From Leifsonia sp. fls2-241-R2A-40a (lineage in GTDB: Bacteria > Actinomycetota > Actinomycetes > Actinomycetales > Microbacteriaceae): 64,000 nucleotides of DNA. Positions within the stretch are counted from its first letter, which is position 1. The number at the start of each line of letters is the position of its first letter. Of this stretch, positions 41,698-53,191 are shown one piece after another. Location of the stretch: NCBI RefSeq assembly GCF_030209575.1, contig NZ_JARVRS010000001.1, forward strand, positions 2,666,001-2,730,000, written 5' to 3'. Made by a program: the position numbers and the translations under genes. The notes beneath the pieces were generated by a model that was not told the origin of the DNA, did no database searches, and saw only the letters and a list, made by a program, of their open reading frames with translations.

Positions 41698-42366
41698 CTA
41701 GCGACCGAGTCCCACCCGGTCGACACGACGGTGATAGCGCATCCCGGCGATCCCGCCCAGGACGGCGCCGCCCAGGCTCACGATCGCGACGATGATCGCC
41801 GTGATGATGCCTGTGACGGTGACGGATCCCTCGTTGAGCGGGATGCGCGGGAAACTGTTGAGGTTGCCCAGGATGTTGTACTGGCTGCCCAGGATCAGGC
41901 TCAGCACGGCGACGACCACCGCGATGACGACGGCCCAGAGCCAGACGGCGATGCCCTGCTTGGCGCCGTCGAAGCGCGCCATGCGCCCGGCGACGTAGCC
42001 GCCGCAGTAGTAGGCGACGAACAGGATGACGGCGAGCGCGATCGCACCGATGACGCCGACGGTCGAGGCGTTCTGGTTGGCCTGGTTCGCGGCCTTGTCG
42101 GCGCTTCCGCCCGCTGCGCCGAGTCCGACCGCTGCTCCCGCCGCGGCGACGAGCGCGGTCAGCAGGACGGCGGTGCCGGTGGCGGTCAGCCAGCCGAAGA
42201 AGGCGGAGCCGAACTTCATCCCGCCGAATTCGCTCTTCTCACGCTCCAGCACATCATTGCGCAGCGTGTGGGTGCGGTCGACGGGGACGGCTGCGCCGGT
42301 CGCGTCGCGGTCGTAGACGGCATCGCCCGGCTGTCGGTACTCCGGCGGTGGCGTTGAATCTGTCAT
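41698..42366 (-). CDS. Membrane protein of unknown function
   Basis: The 222-residue protein has a charged N-terminus (residues 1-50) and four membrane helices (about 55-80, 100-125, 138-160, 178-205). Glycine-rich helices (AAAGAAVGLGAAGGSADKAA and VSLGGAVLGGIAGM) suggest tight packing. The stretch FGGMKFGSAFFGWLTATGTA precedes the first helix. I do not recognise a named family. It lies 82 bases upstream of the PRC-barrel gene on the same strand, which suggests an envelope stress role. Confidence 0.75.
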   Translation of the reverse strand: MTDSTPPPEYRQPGDAVYDRDATGAAVPVDRTHTLRNDVLEREKSEFGGMKFGSAFFGWLTATGTAVLLTALVAAAGAAVGLGAAGGSADKAANQANQNASTVGVIGAIALAVILFVAYYCGGYVAGRMARFDGAKQGIAVWLWAVVIAVVVAVLSLILGSQYNILGNLNSFPRIPLNEGSVTVTGIITAIIVAIVSLGGAVLGGIAGMRYHRRVDRVGLGR

Positions 42367-42507
42367 GGCGTCCTCTTCCCGGATCTCCGCTGACGCGGTC
42401 CCTGTCGGTTGCCGAGGACGGTAAGCGGCAGGGAGAGGCGGGCACAGGAGGTTGATTTCCTAGTCCGGCTAGAGGAGCCTGTGGGTAACCTTCGTGACCA
42501 GAGGACG

Positions 42508-43650
42508 TCAGCCGCCGAGGCCGGCGACCGTTCGCACCGCGTCGCCCACCGCCGGTGCCACCGCCGCGAGCTGCTCGGCCGTCACCTCCGGTCCCCAGGA
42601 GAACCGAACTGCGGTGCGGGCGAGATCCTCCGGATACCCCAGCGCCAGCAGCACGTGGGACGCGTCCTCGCTCCCTGCCGCACACGCCGATCCGCTCGAC
42701 GACACGACGCCTCGCCGTTCGAGTTCCAGCAGGACCGCTTCCCCGTTCGTCCCCGGGAAGACGAACGACGCCGTCCCCGGCAGCCGCGATGTCGGGTGCC
42801 CGGTGAGGGATGCGCCGGGCGCCGCCGCACGCACCGCCGCCACGAAGGCGTCGCGTGCGGCGGTCGCGGCCTCCGCACGCTCCTCCAGGCCGCGCGCGGT
42901 GAGTCGCGCCGCCGTCGCCAGCGCGACGGCTCCGGCGACGTTCTCCGTACCCGACCGCCGTCCGCGCTCCTGACCGCCGCCGTGAATGAGCGGCTCGAGC
43001 GGGATTCGCCCGCGCACGAACAGCGCGCCGACGCCCTTCGGCGCCCCGATCTTGTGGCCGGACACGCTGAGCGCATCCACCCCCAGTGCGCCGACGTCGA
43101 GCGGCAGCCAGCCGGCGGCCTGCACGGCGTCCGTGTGGAAGGGAACCGCGTGCTCGTGCGCGAGTGCGGCGAGTGCGGCGATCGGCTGCACGGTCCCCAC
43201 CTCGTTGTTGGCGAGCATCACGCTCGCGAGCGTGGTGTCCGGCCGGAGCGCGGCGGCGAAGTCGTCGGGGGAGACCAGGCCGTCCCTGCCGACGGGGACG
43301 AACGTGGCCTCGAAGCCGTGCAGCCGCACGAGGTAGTCGACCGACTCCAGCACCGCCTCGTGCTCGATGCGGGTCGTCACGAGGTGCCGGCCGCGCGGAT
43401 TCGCCAGCGCGATGCCCTTGATGGCGAGGTTGTCGGCCTCCGTCCCGCCGGAGGTGAACGTGATCTCGGACGCCCGGCAGCCGAGCCACGCTGCGACCTC
43501 CGACCGCGCGTCCGCGAGGGCGCGCGCCGCGGACTCGCCGACGGTGTGGTGGCTCGACGGGTTCCCGAAGTCGCCCGTCAGGTACGGCCACATCGCCTCC
43601 AGCACCTCCCGGCGGACCGGGGAGGTGGCGGCGGCGTCCAGGTAGATCAC
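42508..43650 (-). CDS. Cysteine desulfurase (NifS/IscS-like)
   Basis: The 380-residue PLP enzyme takes sulfur from cysteine for Fe-S cluster assembly. It shows the class V features TSGGTEADNLAIKG, TRIEHEAVLES, the PLP lysine in SVSGHKIGAPKGVG, and the sulfur-carrying cysteine in SSSGSACAAGSEDASH. Its GTG start overlaps the nadC stop as GTGA. Its place at the end of the nad operon suggests that it builds the 4Fe-4S cluster of quinolinate synthase NadA; this is inferred from context. Confidence 0.93.
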   Translation of the reverse strand: MIYLDAAATSPVRREVLEAMWPYLTGDFGNPSSHHTVGESAARALADARSEVAAWLGCRASEITFTSGGTEADNLAIKGIALANPRGRHLVTTRIEHEAVLESVDYLVRLHGFEATFVPVGRDGLVSPDDFAAALRPDTTLASVMLANNEVGTVQPIAALAALAHEHAVPFHTDAVQAAGWLPLDVGALGVDALSVSGHKIGAPKGVGALFVRGRIPLEPLIHGGGQERGRRSGTENVAGAVALATAARLTARGLEERAEAATAARDAFVAAVRAAAPGASLTGHPTSRLPGTASFVFPGTNGEAVLLELERRGVVSSSGSACAAGSEDASHVLLALGYPEDLARTAVRFSWGPEVTAEQLAAVAPAVGDAVRTVAGLGG

Positions 43651-44501
43651 TCGACCACCACATCCAGTCCGAGGTCGAGGGAGCGGACGCTGTGGGTGAG
43701 GGCTCCGGAGGAGATGACGTCGACGCCGGTCTCGGCGATGCTCCGGACGGTCGCCAGGCCGACGTTGCCGCTGGCTTCCACGATCGCCCGGCCGGCGACC
43801 AAGGCGACCCCCTCGCGCAGCTCGTCGAGGGTGAAGTTGTCGAGCATGATCGTGTCGACGCCGGCCGCCAGCACCGGCTCGATCTGGTCCATCCGGTCGA
43901 CCTCGACCTCGAGGTGCGTCGTGTGCGACAACTGCTCCCGCACCCGCAGCAGCGCATCCGTGACCGAGAGCCCGGTCTGCGCGGTGAGGACCGCGAGGTG
44001 GTTGTCCTTCGCCATGACCGCATCCGACAGCGAGTAGCGGTGGTTGTGGCCGCCGCCCGCACGGACCGCGTGGCGCTCGAAGGCGCGGAGCCCCGGCGTC
44101 GTCTTGCGGGTGTCGACGATGCGGGCGGAGGTGTGGGCCACCTCGGCGACGAAGGCGGCGGTGAGGGTGGCGATGCCGCTCATCCGCTGCACGAAGTTGA
44201 GGGCGACGCGCTCACCCTGCAGCACCGAGCGGGCCGGGCCGCTGACCGTGGCGAGGGCGTCTCCGGCCTCGAACGCGGCGCCGTCCGGCACATGGATGGT
44301 CACCTCGATCGCCGGGTCGGTCAGGGTCATCGCCGCGGCGAACACCTCACCGCCGGCGAAGGTCCCCGGTTCGCGCGCGACCAGGCGCGCGGTCGCGCTC
44401 GCCGCCTCCGGGATGAGGAGCTGGCTGGTCACGTCGCCCCAGGGCGCGTCCTCGACGAGTGCGGCCTGGACGGCGGTGTGGATGAGCTGGCGGGTCAGCA
44501 T
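43647..44501 (-). CDS. nadC: Nicotinate-nucleotide pyrophosphorylase (carboxylating)
   Basis: NadC converts quinolinate and PRPP to nicotinate mononucleotide. The 284-residue protein has VEDAPWGDVTSQLLIPEAAS at the start, VALNFVQRMSGIATLT, the substrate site RIVDTRKTTPGLRAFERHAV, GGGHNHRYSLSDAVMAKDNH and DTIMLDNFTLDELREGV. ATG at 44501 overlaps the end of nadB by seven bases. A longer frame to 44885 is an artefact. Confidence 0.95.
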   Translation of the reverse strand: MLTRQLIHTAVQAALVEDAPWGDVTSQLLIPEAASATARLVAREPGTFAGGEVFAAAMTLTDPAIEVTIHVPDGAAFEAGDALATVSGPARSVLQGERVALNFVQRMSGIATLTAAFVAEVAHTSARIVDTRKTTPGLRAFERHAVRAGGGHNHRYSLSDAVMAKDNHLAVLTAQTGLSVTDALLRVREQLSHTTHLEVEVDRMDQIEPVLAAGVDTIMLDNFTLDELREGVALVAGRAIVEASGNVGLATVRSIAETGVDVISSGALTHSVRSLDLGLDVVVE

Positions 44502-46057
44502 GCGGCGGGCACCTCGAGAGCGGTTCGGTGGGCGAGAAGGGAGGCGGAGGCGGGGAGCAGGACGGTGTGCGCCGGCTCGCCGGGCGCCGTCAGCGGGAAG
44601 TCGGAGCGGAAGTGCGCCCCACGGGACTCCTCGCGCGAGAGCGCCGCGGCGATGACGAGTCGGCCGAGGGTGAGGAGGTTCGCGTCCTCCCCGGGCGCCG
44701 GGTCGACGGTCGCGGCCAGCTCGGAAGCGGCCGCGGCCAGCCGTGCGCCGTCGCGGTGCACGCCGGCGGCGTCCCACATCAGCGCGCGCAGGCGGGCTCG
44801 ATCGAAGGGCCGGGATGCGGTGGGCGCGGCATCGGCCGGCTCGGCGACGGCCGCATCCCGGGTCCACTCCGGTCCGTCCGTCCACGGCTCGTCGAGCGCC
44901 TCAGCCGCGCGGGTGCCGAAGACCAGCCCCTCCAGCAGCGAGTTCGACGCCAGCCGGTTGCCCCCGTGGGCCCCCGTGCACGCGACCTCGCCGACGGCGA
45001 AGAGCCCGGGGACGGAGGTGCGGCCGGACGTGTCGGTGGCGACGCCGCCCATCGCATAGTGCGCCGCGGGCGTGACCGGGATGGGGTGCTGCCCCCAGTC
45101 GTACCCGGCCGCGCGCGCGGCCGCATCGATGGTCGGGAAGCGCCGGGCGAGGAACGCGCCGCCGAGCACGGTCGCATCGAGGAAGACGGGCCGTCCGTTC
45201 TGCGCCGCCATCTCGACCGCGATGCCGCGTGCGACCACGTCTCGCGGCGCGAGTTCGGCATCCGGGTGCACGTCGAGCATGAACCGGTCGCCCGCGGCGT
45301 TGCGCAGGACAGCGCCCTCGCCCCGGACCGCCTCCGACACCAGGAAGGCGGCGCCACGGCCCGGCGCGGACAGCGCCGTGGGGTGGAACTGCGTGAACTC
45401 GAGGTCGGCGAGTACGGCCCCCGCGCGCCACGCGGCGGCGACGCCGTCGCCGGTCGCCACGGCCGGGTTGGTGGTGTGGGCGTAGAGCTGCCCCCAGCCG
45501 CCGGTCGCCAGGACGACCGCGTCGGCGTCGAGCGTCAGGGTGGATCCGTCCGCGAGCCGCAACACGGCACCGGCCGCGCGGCCGGTGCGGACGAGCACGT
45601 CGCTGAGGAACGCATTCTCGATCGTCGGGATGCGCGCCGCCCGCAGCGCCGTCACCAGTGCACGCTCCAACTCGGCGCCGGTCGCATCCCCTCCGGCGTG
45701 CAGCACCCGCGCGGCCGAGTGCGCCGCCTCCAGACCGCGGGCGAGCGTGTCGCCGTCGCGGTCGAACACGGCGCCGAGCGCGATCAGCTCGCGGACGCGG
45801 TCGGGTCCGTCCGTGCACAGCACCTCCACCGCCTCCCGGACGGTGAGCCCGGCGCCCGCGCGCAGCGTGTCCGCGACGTGCGCGTGGATGCTGTCGTCCG
45901 GGGACAGCGCGGCGGCGATGCCGCCCTGCGCGTACCGGGTGCTTCCGTCGCTGAGCGCCGCCTTGGTCACGACCGTCACGTCGTGTCCGAGGGCGTCCGC
46001 GCGCAGAGCGGCCGCGAGCCCCGCGATCCCGCTTCCGACGACGACGACGCGGCTCAT
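44495..46057 (-). CDS. nadB: L-aspartate oxidase
   Basis: NadB oxidises aspartate to iminoaspartate, the first step of de novo NAD synthesis. The 520-residue flavoprotein has the FAD motif VVVGSGIAGLAAALRADALG, GSTRYAQGGIAAALSPDDSI, VVLATGGWGQLYAHTTNPAV and FTQFHPTALSAPGRGAAFL, then APAAHYAMGGVA-type residues (VTPAAHYAMGGVATDTSGRT). Its start lies one base after the nadA stop. Iminoaspartate is unstable, so tight coupling with NadA is expected. Confidence 0.95.
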   Translation of the reverse strand: MSRVVVVGSGIAGLAAALRADALGHDVTVVTKAALSDGSTRYAQGGIAAALSPDDSIHAHVADTLRAGAGLTVREAVEVLCTDGPDRVRELIALGAVFDRDGDTLARGLEAAHSAARVLHAGGDATGAELERALVTALRAARIPTIENAFLSDVLVRTGRAAGAVLRLADGSTLTLDADAVVLATGGWGQLYAHTTNPAVATGDGVAAAWRAGAVLADLEFTQFHPTALSAPGRGAAFLVSEAVRGEGAVLRNAAGDRFMLDVHPDAELAPRDVVARGIAVEMAAQNGRPVFLDATVLGGAFLARRFPTIDAAARAAGYDWGQHPIPVTPAAHYAMGGVATDTSGRTSVPGLFAVGEVACTGAHGGNRLASNSLLEGLVFGTRAAEALDEPWTDGPEWTRDAAVAEPADAAPTASRPFDRARLRALMWDAAGVHRDGARLAAAASELAATVDPAPGEDANLLTLGRLVIAAALSREESRGAHFRSDFPLTAPGEPAHTVLLPASASLLAHRTALEVPAAC

Positions 46058-46058
46058 G

Positions 46059-47369
46059 TCACGCCGCCATCGTCGTATCGGGCCGCGCGGCGAGCATCCG
46101 CTCGAGCGCCACCCGCGCGGGCTCGGCGACCGACGCCGGCACGGTCACCTGGTTGAGCACCTCGCCGCGCACCAGACCCTCCAGCACCCAGGCCAGGTAG
46201 CCGGGGTGGATGCGGTACATCGTCGAGCAGGGGCACACCACCGCGTCGAGGCAGAAGATCGTGTGCTGCGGGAACTGCGCCGCGAGCCTCTGCACCAGGT
46301 TGATCTCGGTGCCGATCGCGAAGGTCGACCCGGCCGGTGCGGCCTGGATCGCCTTCACGATGTAGTCGGTCGAGCCGTACTCGTCAGCCGCATCCACCAC
46401 ATCCATCGGGCACTCGGGGTGCACGATCACCCGGACGCCCGGGAACTCGGCACGCGCGTGCTCGATCTGGCCGACGGTGAAGCGCTTGTGCACGGAGCAG
46501 AAGCCGTGCCACAGGATCACCTCGGCGTCCTGCAGCGTCTGGGCGTCCGTCCCGCCCCACGCCTTGCGCGGGTTCCACAGCGGCATCCGCTCGAGCGGCA
46601 CGCCCATCGCCTTGGCGGTGTTGCGGCCGAGGTGCTGGTCGGGGAAGAAGAGGACGCGCTGCCCGCGCTCGAACGCCCACTGCAGGACGGTGGATGCGTT
46701 GGACGACGTGCACACGATGCCGCCGCGCTCGCCGCAGAACGCCTTCAGCGCCGCCGACGAGTTCATGTAGGTGACGGGGATGACCGGCACGCGGCCGTCC
46801 GCGTCCGGCTCGGTCCCGTACAGCTCCTCCAGCTGCTCCCAGCACTCCTGCACCGAGTCGAGGTCGGCCATGTCGGCCATCGAGCAGCCCGCGGCGAGGT
46901 TCGGGAGGATGACGCTCTGGTCGGGGCGCGAGACGATGTCCGCGGTCTCGGCCATGAAGTGGACGCCGCAGAACACGATCGCCTCAGCCTCCGGCCGGGC
47001 CTTCGCCGCGTTCGCCAGCTGGAAGGAATCGCCCACGAAGTCGGCGTACTGCACCACCTCATCGCGCTGGTAGAAGTGGCCCATGACGGCGACGCGGTCG
47101 CCGAGCGTGGCCTTGGCGGCACGGATGCGGTCGCCCAGCTCGACCGCCGAGGCCGTGCGGTACTCCTCCGGAAGCTCGCCCTGCCGGGGCGCATTCGCCG
47201 GGATGGGGTCGCCGAGCGACGCGCCCGGACCGTAGGAGGGGAGCAGGCTGTCGAACTCCCACGGAGCTTCGGCGAGCTCGGGCGTACAGGTCTCGCCGTC
47301 GACCTGGCCGGCAGCGATGAGCTGGATGGTCGTGTCGACTGAGGCGATCGATCCCGAGGCGATGGTCAT
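46059..47369 (-). CDS. nadA: Quinolinate synthase
   Basis: NadA condenses iminoaspartate with dihydroxyacetone phosphate to give quinolinate and needs a 4Fe-4S cluster. The 436-residue protein has the long actinobacterial form, with VAVMGHFYQRDEVVQYADFV, VFCGVHFMAETADIVSRPDQ, PNLAAGCSMADMADLDSV, VIVHPECPMDVVDAADEYGS and CLDAVVCPCSTMYRI. The cluster cysteines lie in these motifs. ATG at 47369 overlaps the nrtR stop (ATGA). Confidence 0.95.
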   Translation of the reverse strand: MTIASGSIASVDTTIQLIAAGQVDGETCTPELAEAPWEFDSLLPSYGPGASLGDPIPANAPRQGELPEEYRTASAVELGDRIRAAKATLGDRVAVMGHFYQRDEVVQYADFVGDSFQLANAAKARPEAEAIVFCGVHFMAETADIVSRPDQSVILPNLAAGCSMADMADLDSVQECWEQLEELYGTEPDADGRVPVIPVTYMNSSAALKAFCGERGGIVCTSSNASTVLQWAFERGQRVLFFPDQHLGRNTAKAMGVPLERMPLWNPRKAWGGTDAQTLQDAEVILWHGFCSVHKRFTVGQIEHARAEFPGVRVIVHPECPMDVVDAADEYGSTDYIVKAIQAAPAGSTFAIGTEINLVQRLAAQFPQHTIFCLDAVVCPCSTMYRIHPGYLAWVLEGLVRGEVLNQVTVPASVAEPARVALERMLAARPDTTMAA

Positions 47370-48103
47370 GATTCGCTTCTTCCTCTTGCTTCGAACGGAT
47401 GCTGCTGGCGGGGGAGCGGCCCCGCGTCGGCGAGGTCGATCGAGTCGTTGTAGCGGTACAGGCGCGGGGGGCGGTGCGGCGTGCCGGTGAGGTATTCGTC
47501 GGTGGCGACGACCGCGCCGGAGCCCTCGATGGTGCGGCGGAAGTTGGCCGGGTCGAGCGCCTTGCCGAGCACGGCTTCGTGGACGGCGCGCAGCTGGGCC
47601 AGCGTGAAGCGCTCGCCGAGGAAGGCGTGGGCGATGCGCGAGTACTCCATCTTCGTGCGGAGCCGCCAGAGGGCGTACTCGACGATGACGTTGTGGTCGA
47701 AGGCCAGTTCGGGCAGGTCGTCGGCGGGGAACCAGCGGACGTTCTCGCCGACGCTGGCCCGTTCGGCCTCCTCGCTGCGGACGAGGGCCCAGTACACGAC
47801 GGAGACGACGCGGTCGGCGCCGGGGGAGCGGTCGGCGTCGCCGAACGCGTACAGCTGCTCCAGGTAGCTGGGGGTCAGGCCGGTGGTGTCGCTGAGGGTG
47901 CGGGCGGCGGCGTACGCGAGGTCCTCGCCGACGCGGAGCGGACCGCCGGGCAGCGCCCAGCGCCCTTCGAACGGCTCCCGGATGCGGCGGACGAGCGGCA
48001 GCCACACCTGCGGCACCCCCATCGTCTCGTCGTCGTTGCGCAGCGCGAAGATGACGGTCGACACCGCGAGGATCGCGCTCGCGCGCTCGTGCCGTGCGGT
48101 CAT
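47366..48103 (-). CDS. NrtR-type Nudix regulator of NAD synthesis
   Basis: The 245-residue protein has an N-terminal Nudix-like domain (about residues 10-160, VSTVIFALRNDDETMGVPQV and LPGGPLRVGEDLAYAAARTL) and a C-terminal winged helix (about 170-240, FTLAQLRAVHEAVLGKALDP and NFRRTIEGSG). This is the NrtR layout, in which an ADP-ribose-like ligand releases the repressor from NAD genes. It is first in the nad operon and has GGGAGG upstream of its ATG. The inverted repeat at 48131-48160 is its probable operator. Confidence 0.88.
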   Translation of the reverse strand: MTARHERASAILAVSTVIFALRNDDETMGVPQVWLPLVRRIREPFEGRWALPGGPLRVGEDLAYAAARTLSDTTGLTPSYLEQLYAFGDADRSPGADRVVSVVYWALVRSEEAERASVGENVRWFPADDLPELAFDHNVIVEYALWRLRTKMEYSRIAHAFLGERFTLAQLRAVHEAVLGKALDPANFRRTIEGSGAVVATDEYLTGTPHRPPRLYRYNDSIDLADAGPLPRQQHPFEARGRSES

Positions 48104-48130
48104 GCTCGCCTCCCGACCTAATGGTCAACC

Positions 48131-48160
48131 TGACACTAACTCCACTTCATCTTAGTGTCA
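48131..48160. promoter_or_regulatory. Inverted repeat, probable NrtR operator
   Basis: TGACACTAA (48131-48139) and TTAGTGTCA (48152-48160) are perfect complements separated by 12 bases. They lie 28 bases upstream of the nrtR start. The position fits autoregulation of the whole nad operon. Confidence 0.6.
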
Positions 48161-48198
48161 CCCCGACCAAAACACCAAGCCCTCCCTCTTCCTCTCCT

Positions 48199-48253
48199 GA
48201 TTCGTGACGAATGGTCGTCATTCGTCACGAATGGCGACCATTCGTCACGAATC
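48199..48253. repeat. Three-box palindromic element T3
   Basis: The 55 bp are GATTCGTGACGAATG, linker GTCGT, CATTCGTCACGAATG, linker GCGAC, and CATTCGTCACGAATC. Box centres are exactly 20 bp apart. The outer boxes plus part of the linkers pair perfectly over 19 bp. It lies between nrtR and the glycine cleavage promoter, in a 489-base gap that also holds the NrtR operator and the riboswitch. Confidence 0.9.
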
Positions 48254-48292
48254 TCGCGGGGGAGGACGCGCGCGGGGGAGGGCGGGAGCGGA

Positions 48293-48298
48293 TATGCT
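48293..48298 (+). promoter_or_regulatory. Candidate -10 of the glycine cleavage operon
   Basis: TATGCT lies about 33 bases before the riboswitch, 40 bases after element T3. The -35 region is G-rich and not recognisable. Confidence 0.5.
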
Positions 48299-48330
48299 GG
48301 CGGCACACAAACGAATACAGGGCCAACGAG

Positions 48331-48528
48331 GTCGATGCGGGAGAGCCGTGCACGCGCAAGCGGGCCGGCACCGAAGGAGCAATCCTCCCCGACAATCTCT
48401 CAGGTACGCGTACCGCATCGGACTGGCCACTCTGAAAAGCAGGACGGCGCCCGCCGTCCTCGCCCACGGTGAAAGCCGCCATCCCCTCGGATGCGGTGAA
48501 ACTCTCAGGCCGGATGACAGAGGGGGAG
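48331..48528 (+). ncRNA. Tandem (two-aptamer) glycine riboswitch
   Basis: The region shows the conserved glycine aptamer pieces twice. Aptamer 1 has GCGGGAGAG, CACCGAAGGAGCAA, AATCTCTCAGGTA, CGCATCGGAC and CACTCTGAAAAGCAG. Aptamer 2 follows after a GGACGGC/GCCGTCC stem, with GGTGAAAGCC, GGTGAAACTCTCAGG and GGATGACAGAGGGGGAG. It lies in the leader of gcvT. Glycine binding should turn on the cleavage system. A short GC hairpin (CCGGCCG/CGGCCGG, 48562-48577) between aptamer 2 and the ribosome site is a candidate expression switch. Confidence 0.93.
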
Positions 48529-48592
48529 TTCTTCCCGGGAGCGGTCACGCCCCCGCAGCCCCCGGCCGGACGGCCGGCGAATCGGAGAACTC

Positions 48593-49786
48593 ATGACCTC
48601 GCAGCAGAGCACGCAGAGCGGATCGACGCCCGGCGAACGCCACTCCCCGCTCCACGACGCCCACACCGCCGCCGGCGCCTCCTTCACCGACTTCGCCGGC
48701 TGGCAGATGCCGGTCCGGTACTCGTCCGACCTGGCCGAGCACCACGCCGTGCGCACCGCCGCGGGCCTGTTCGACCTCTCCCACATGGGCGAGATCGTGC
48801 TCATCGGGCCGGAGGCCGGCCAGGCGCTCGACTACGCGCTCGCGGGCAAGCTGTCGGCGCTCGCCATCGACCAGGCGAAGTACAGCCTCCTGCTCTCGCG
48901 CACCGGCGGGATCATCGACGACCTCGTCGTCTACCGCACGGGCGACGACCGCTACATGGTGGTCGCCAACGCCTCCAACCGCGACGCGGTCGCCGAAGAG
49001 CTGCGCGACCGCACCGCCCCGTTCGACGTGGAGGTGTTCGACGAGTCGGACGACATCGCGCTGATCGCGGTGCAGGGTCCGGCGGCCCTCTCCATCCTCC
49101 TCGCCACTCCCGGTCTCTCGGCCGACGCGGGTGCGGTGGGCGGCGCCGACTTCGGCGAGCGCCTCTCCGCACTCAAGTACTACTGGTCGCTCCCGGCCGA
49201 GTTCGAGACGCACCCTGTGCTGATCGCCCGCACCGGCTACACCGGCGAGGACGGCTTCGAGCTCTACCTCGCACCCGACAACGCCCGGGCCCTCTGGGAT
49301 GCGCTCACCGAGGCGGGCACCGAGCAGGGCCTGGTCCCGGCCGGCCTCGCCAGCCGCGACACCCTGCGCCTCGAGGCGGGGATGCCGCTGTACGGCCACG
49401 AGCTCGGCCTCGACACCATGCCCGCGCAGGCCGGCCTCGGTCGCGTCGTCAACCTCGCGAAGGACACCGACTTCGTCGGCCGGTTCGCCAGCGAGGAGGG
49501 CCCGCACCCGGACGCCCGCGTCCTGGTCGGTCTCACCGGCGAGGGCAAGCGCGCCGCCCGTGCCGGCTACCCCGTCTTCGCCCCCGACGAGACCACGGAG
49601 GAGGACGCCGAGGTGGGCGTCGTCACGTCCGGTGCGCTCTCGCCGACCCTGGGCCGCCCGATCGCCATGGCGTACGTCGCGCCGCGCTTCGCCCGCGAGA
49701 ACACCGTGCTCGATGTGGATGTGCGCGGCACCCGCCTGAAGTTCACCGTCACCGCCCTCCCCTTCTACAGCAGAAAGAAGCGCTAG
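48593..49786 (+). CDS. gcvT: Glycine cleavage system aminomethyltransferase (T-protein)
   Basis: GcvT transfers the methylene group from the lipoyl arm of GcvH to tetrahydrofolate and releases ammonia. The 397-residue protein has [46 protein letters not shown] and [19 protein letters not shown]. It is the first gene after the riboswitch, with CGGAG ahead of the ATG. Its stop lies two bases before gcvH. Confidence 0.95.
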   Translation: MTSQQSTQSGSTPGERHSPLHDAHTAAGASFTDFAGWQMPVRYSSDLAEHHAVRTAAGLFDLSHMGEIVLIGPEAGQALDYALAGKLSALAIDQAKYSLLLSRTGGIIDDLVVYRTGDDRYMVVANASNRDAVAEELRDRTAPFDVEVFDESDDIALIAVQGPAALSILLATPGLSADAGAVGGADFGERLSALKYYWSLPAEFETHPVLIARTGYTGEDGFELYLAPDNARALWDALTEAGTEQGLVPAGLASRDTLRLEAGMPLYGHELGLDTMPAQAGLGRVVNLAKDTDFVGRFASEEGPHPDARVLVGLTGEGKRAARAGYPVFAPDETTEEDAEVGVVTSGALSPTLGRPIAMAYVAPRFARENTVLDVDVRGTRLKFTVTALPFYSRKKR

Positions 49787-49788
49787 CC

Positions 49789-50163
49789 ATGGCCGCAGAA
49801 CGAGACCTGAAGTACACCGCCGAGCACGAGTGGCTGCTCGTCGAGGGCGATGTGGCGACCGTCGGCATCACGTCGTACGCCGCCGAGAAGCTGGGCGACG
49901 TCGTCTTCGTCGAGCTGCCCGAGGCGGGCAGCGACGTCACCGCGGGCCGCGTCGTGGGCGAGATTGAGTCGACCAAGTCGGTCGGCGAGCTCTTCGCCCC
50001 GGTCGACGGCATCGTCGCCGAGGCCAACTCGGCCGTGGTGGATGCGCCCGAGCTGGTGAACACCGACCCCTTCGGCGAGGGCTGGCTGGTCAAGGTGACC
50101 TTCACGCAACTCCCCGACAACCTGCTGAGCTACGACGAGTACGCCGCACTGACCGGCGAGTAA
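49789..50163 (+). CDS. gcvH: Glycine cleavage system H protein
   Basis: GcvH is the 124-residue lipoyl carrier that shuttles the aminomethyl group between GcvP, GcvT and the lipoamide dehydrogenase. The lipoylated lysine is K63 in [18 protein letters not shown]. The N-terminal [16 protein letters not shown] is typical. The coding frame continues upstream as a shadow of gcvT; ATG at 49789 is the family start. Confidence 0.95.
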   Translation: MAAERDLKYTAEHEWLLVEGDVATVGITSYAAEKLGDVVFVELPEAGSDVTAGRVVGEIESTKSVGELFAPVDGIVAEANSAVVDAPELVNTDPFGEGWLVKVTFTQLPDNLLSYDEYAALTGE

Positions 50164-50178
50164 GGTTCTTCACTCTTC

Positions 50179-53094
<2,916 letters not shown>

Positions 53095-53100
53095 CCCGTA

Positions 53101-53168
53101 GCCGCCGAGCACAGGAAAAACGCCGCCGATCCACGCGATTCGGCGGCGTTTTTCCTGTGCTCGGCGGC
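53101..53168. terminator. Perfect 29-bp inverted repeat, bidirectional terminator
   Basis: The left arm (53101-53129) and right arm (53140-53168) are perfectly complementary, with a 10-base loop. Inside, AAAAACGCCGCCGA and TCGGCGGCGTTTTT form a classical terminator with A and T tracts for both strands. It separates the convergent gcvP and CPBP genes. The arms contain GCCGCCGA twice, 21 bp apart. Confidence 0.92.
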
Positions 53169-53191
53169 CTGGCAGCTCGACGGGAGGGCGG

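Noticed and set aside
42254-44062. A 602-codon leftward frame across the desulfurase and nadC genes
   Set aside because: It is an arginine-rich shadow with no family match; two well-defined genes occupy the same strand in another frame.
46059-48128. A 689-codon frame fusing an N-terminal extension to NadA
   Set aside because: The extension is the shadow of nrtR in another frame; NadA starts at 47369 with an ATGA overlap.
48199-48253. Possible mini CRISPR array
   Set aside because: Three repeats of 15 nt with 5-nt spacers are far too short, the boxes alternate in orientation, and no cas gene is in the window.
53101-53168. Fourth member of the 55-bp three-box family
   Set aside because: Its length is 68 bp and its half-sites are spaced 21-18-21, not 20-20, so it does not fit the family.
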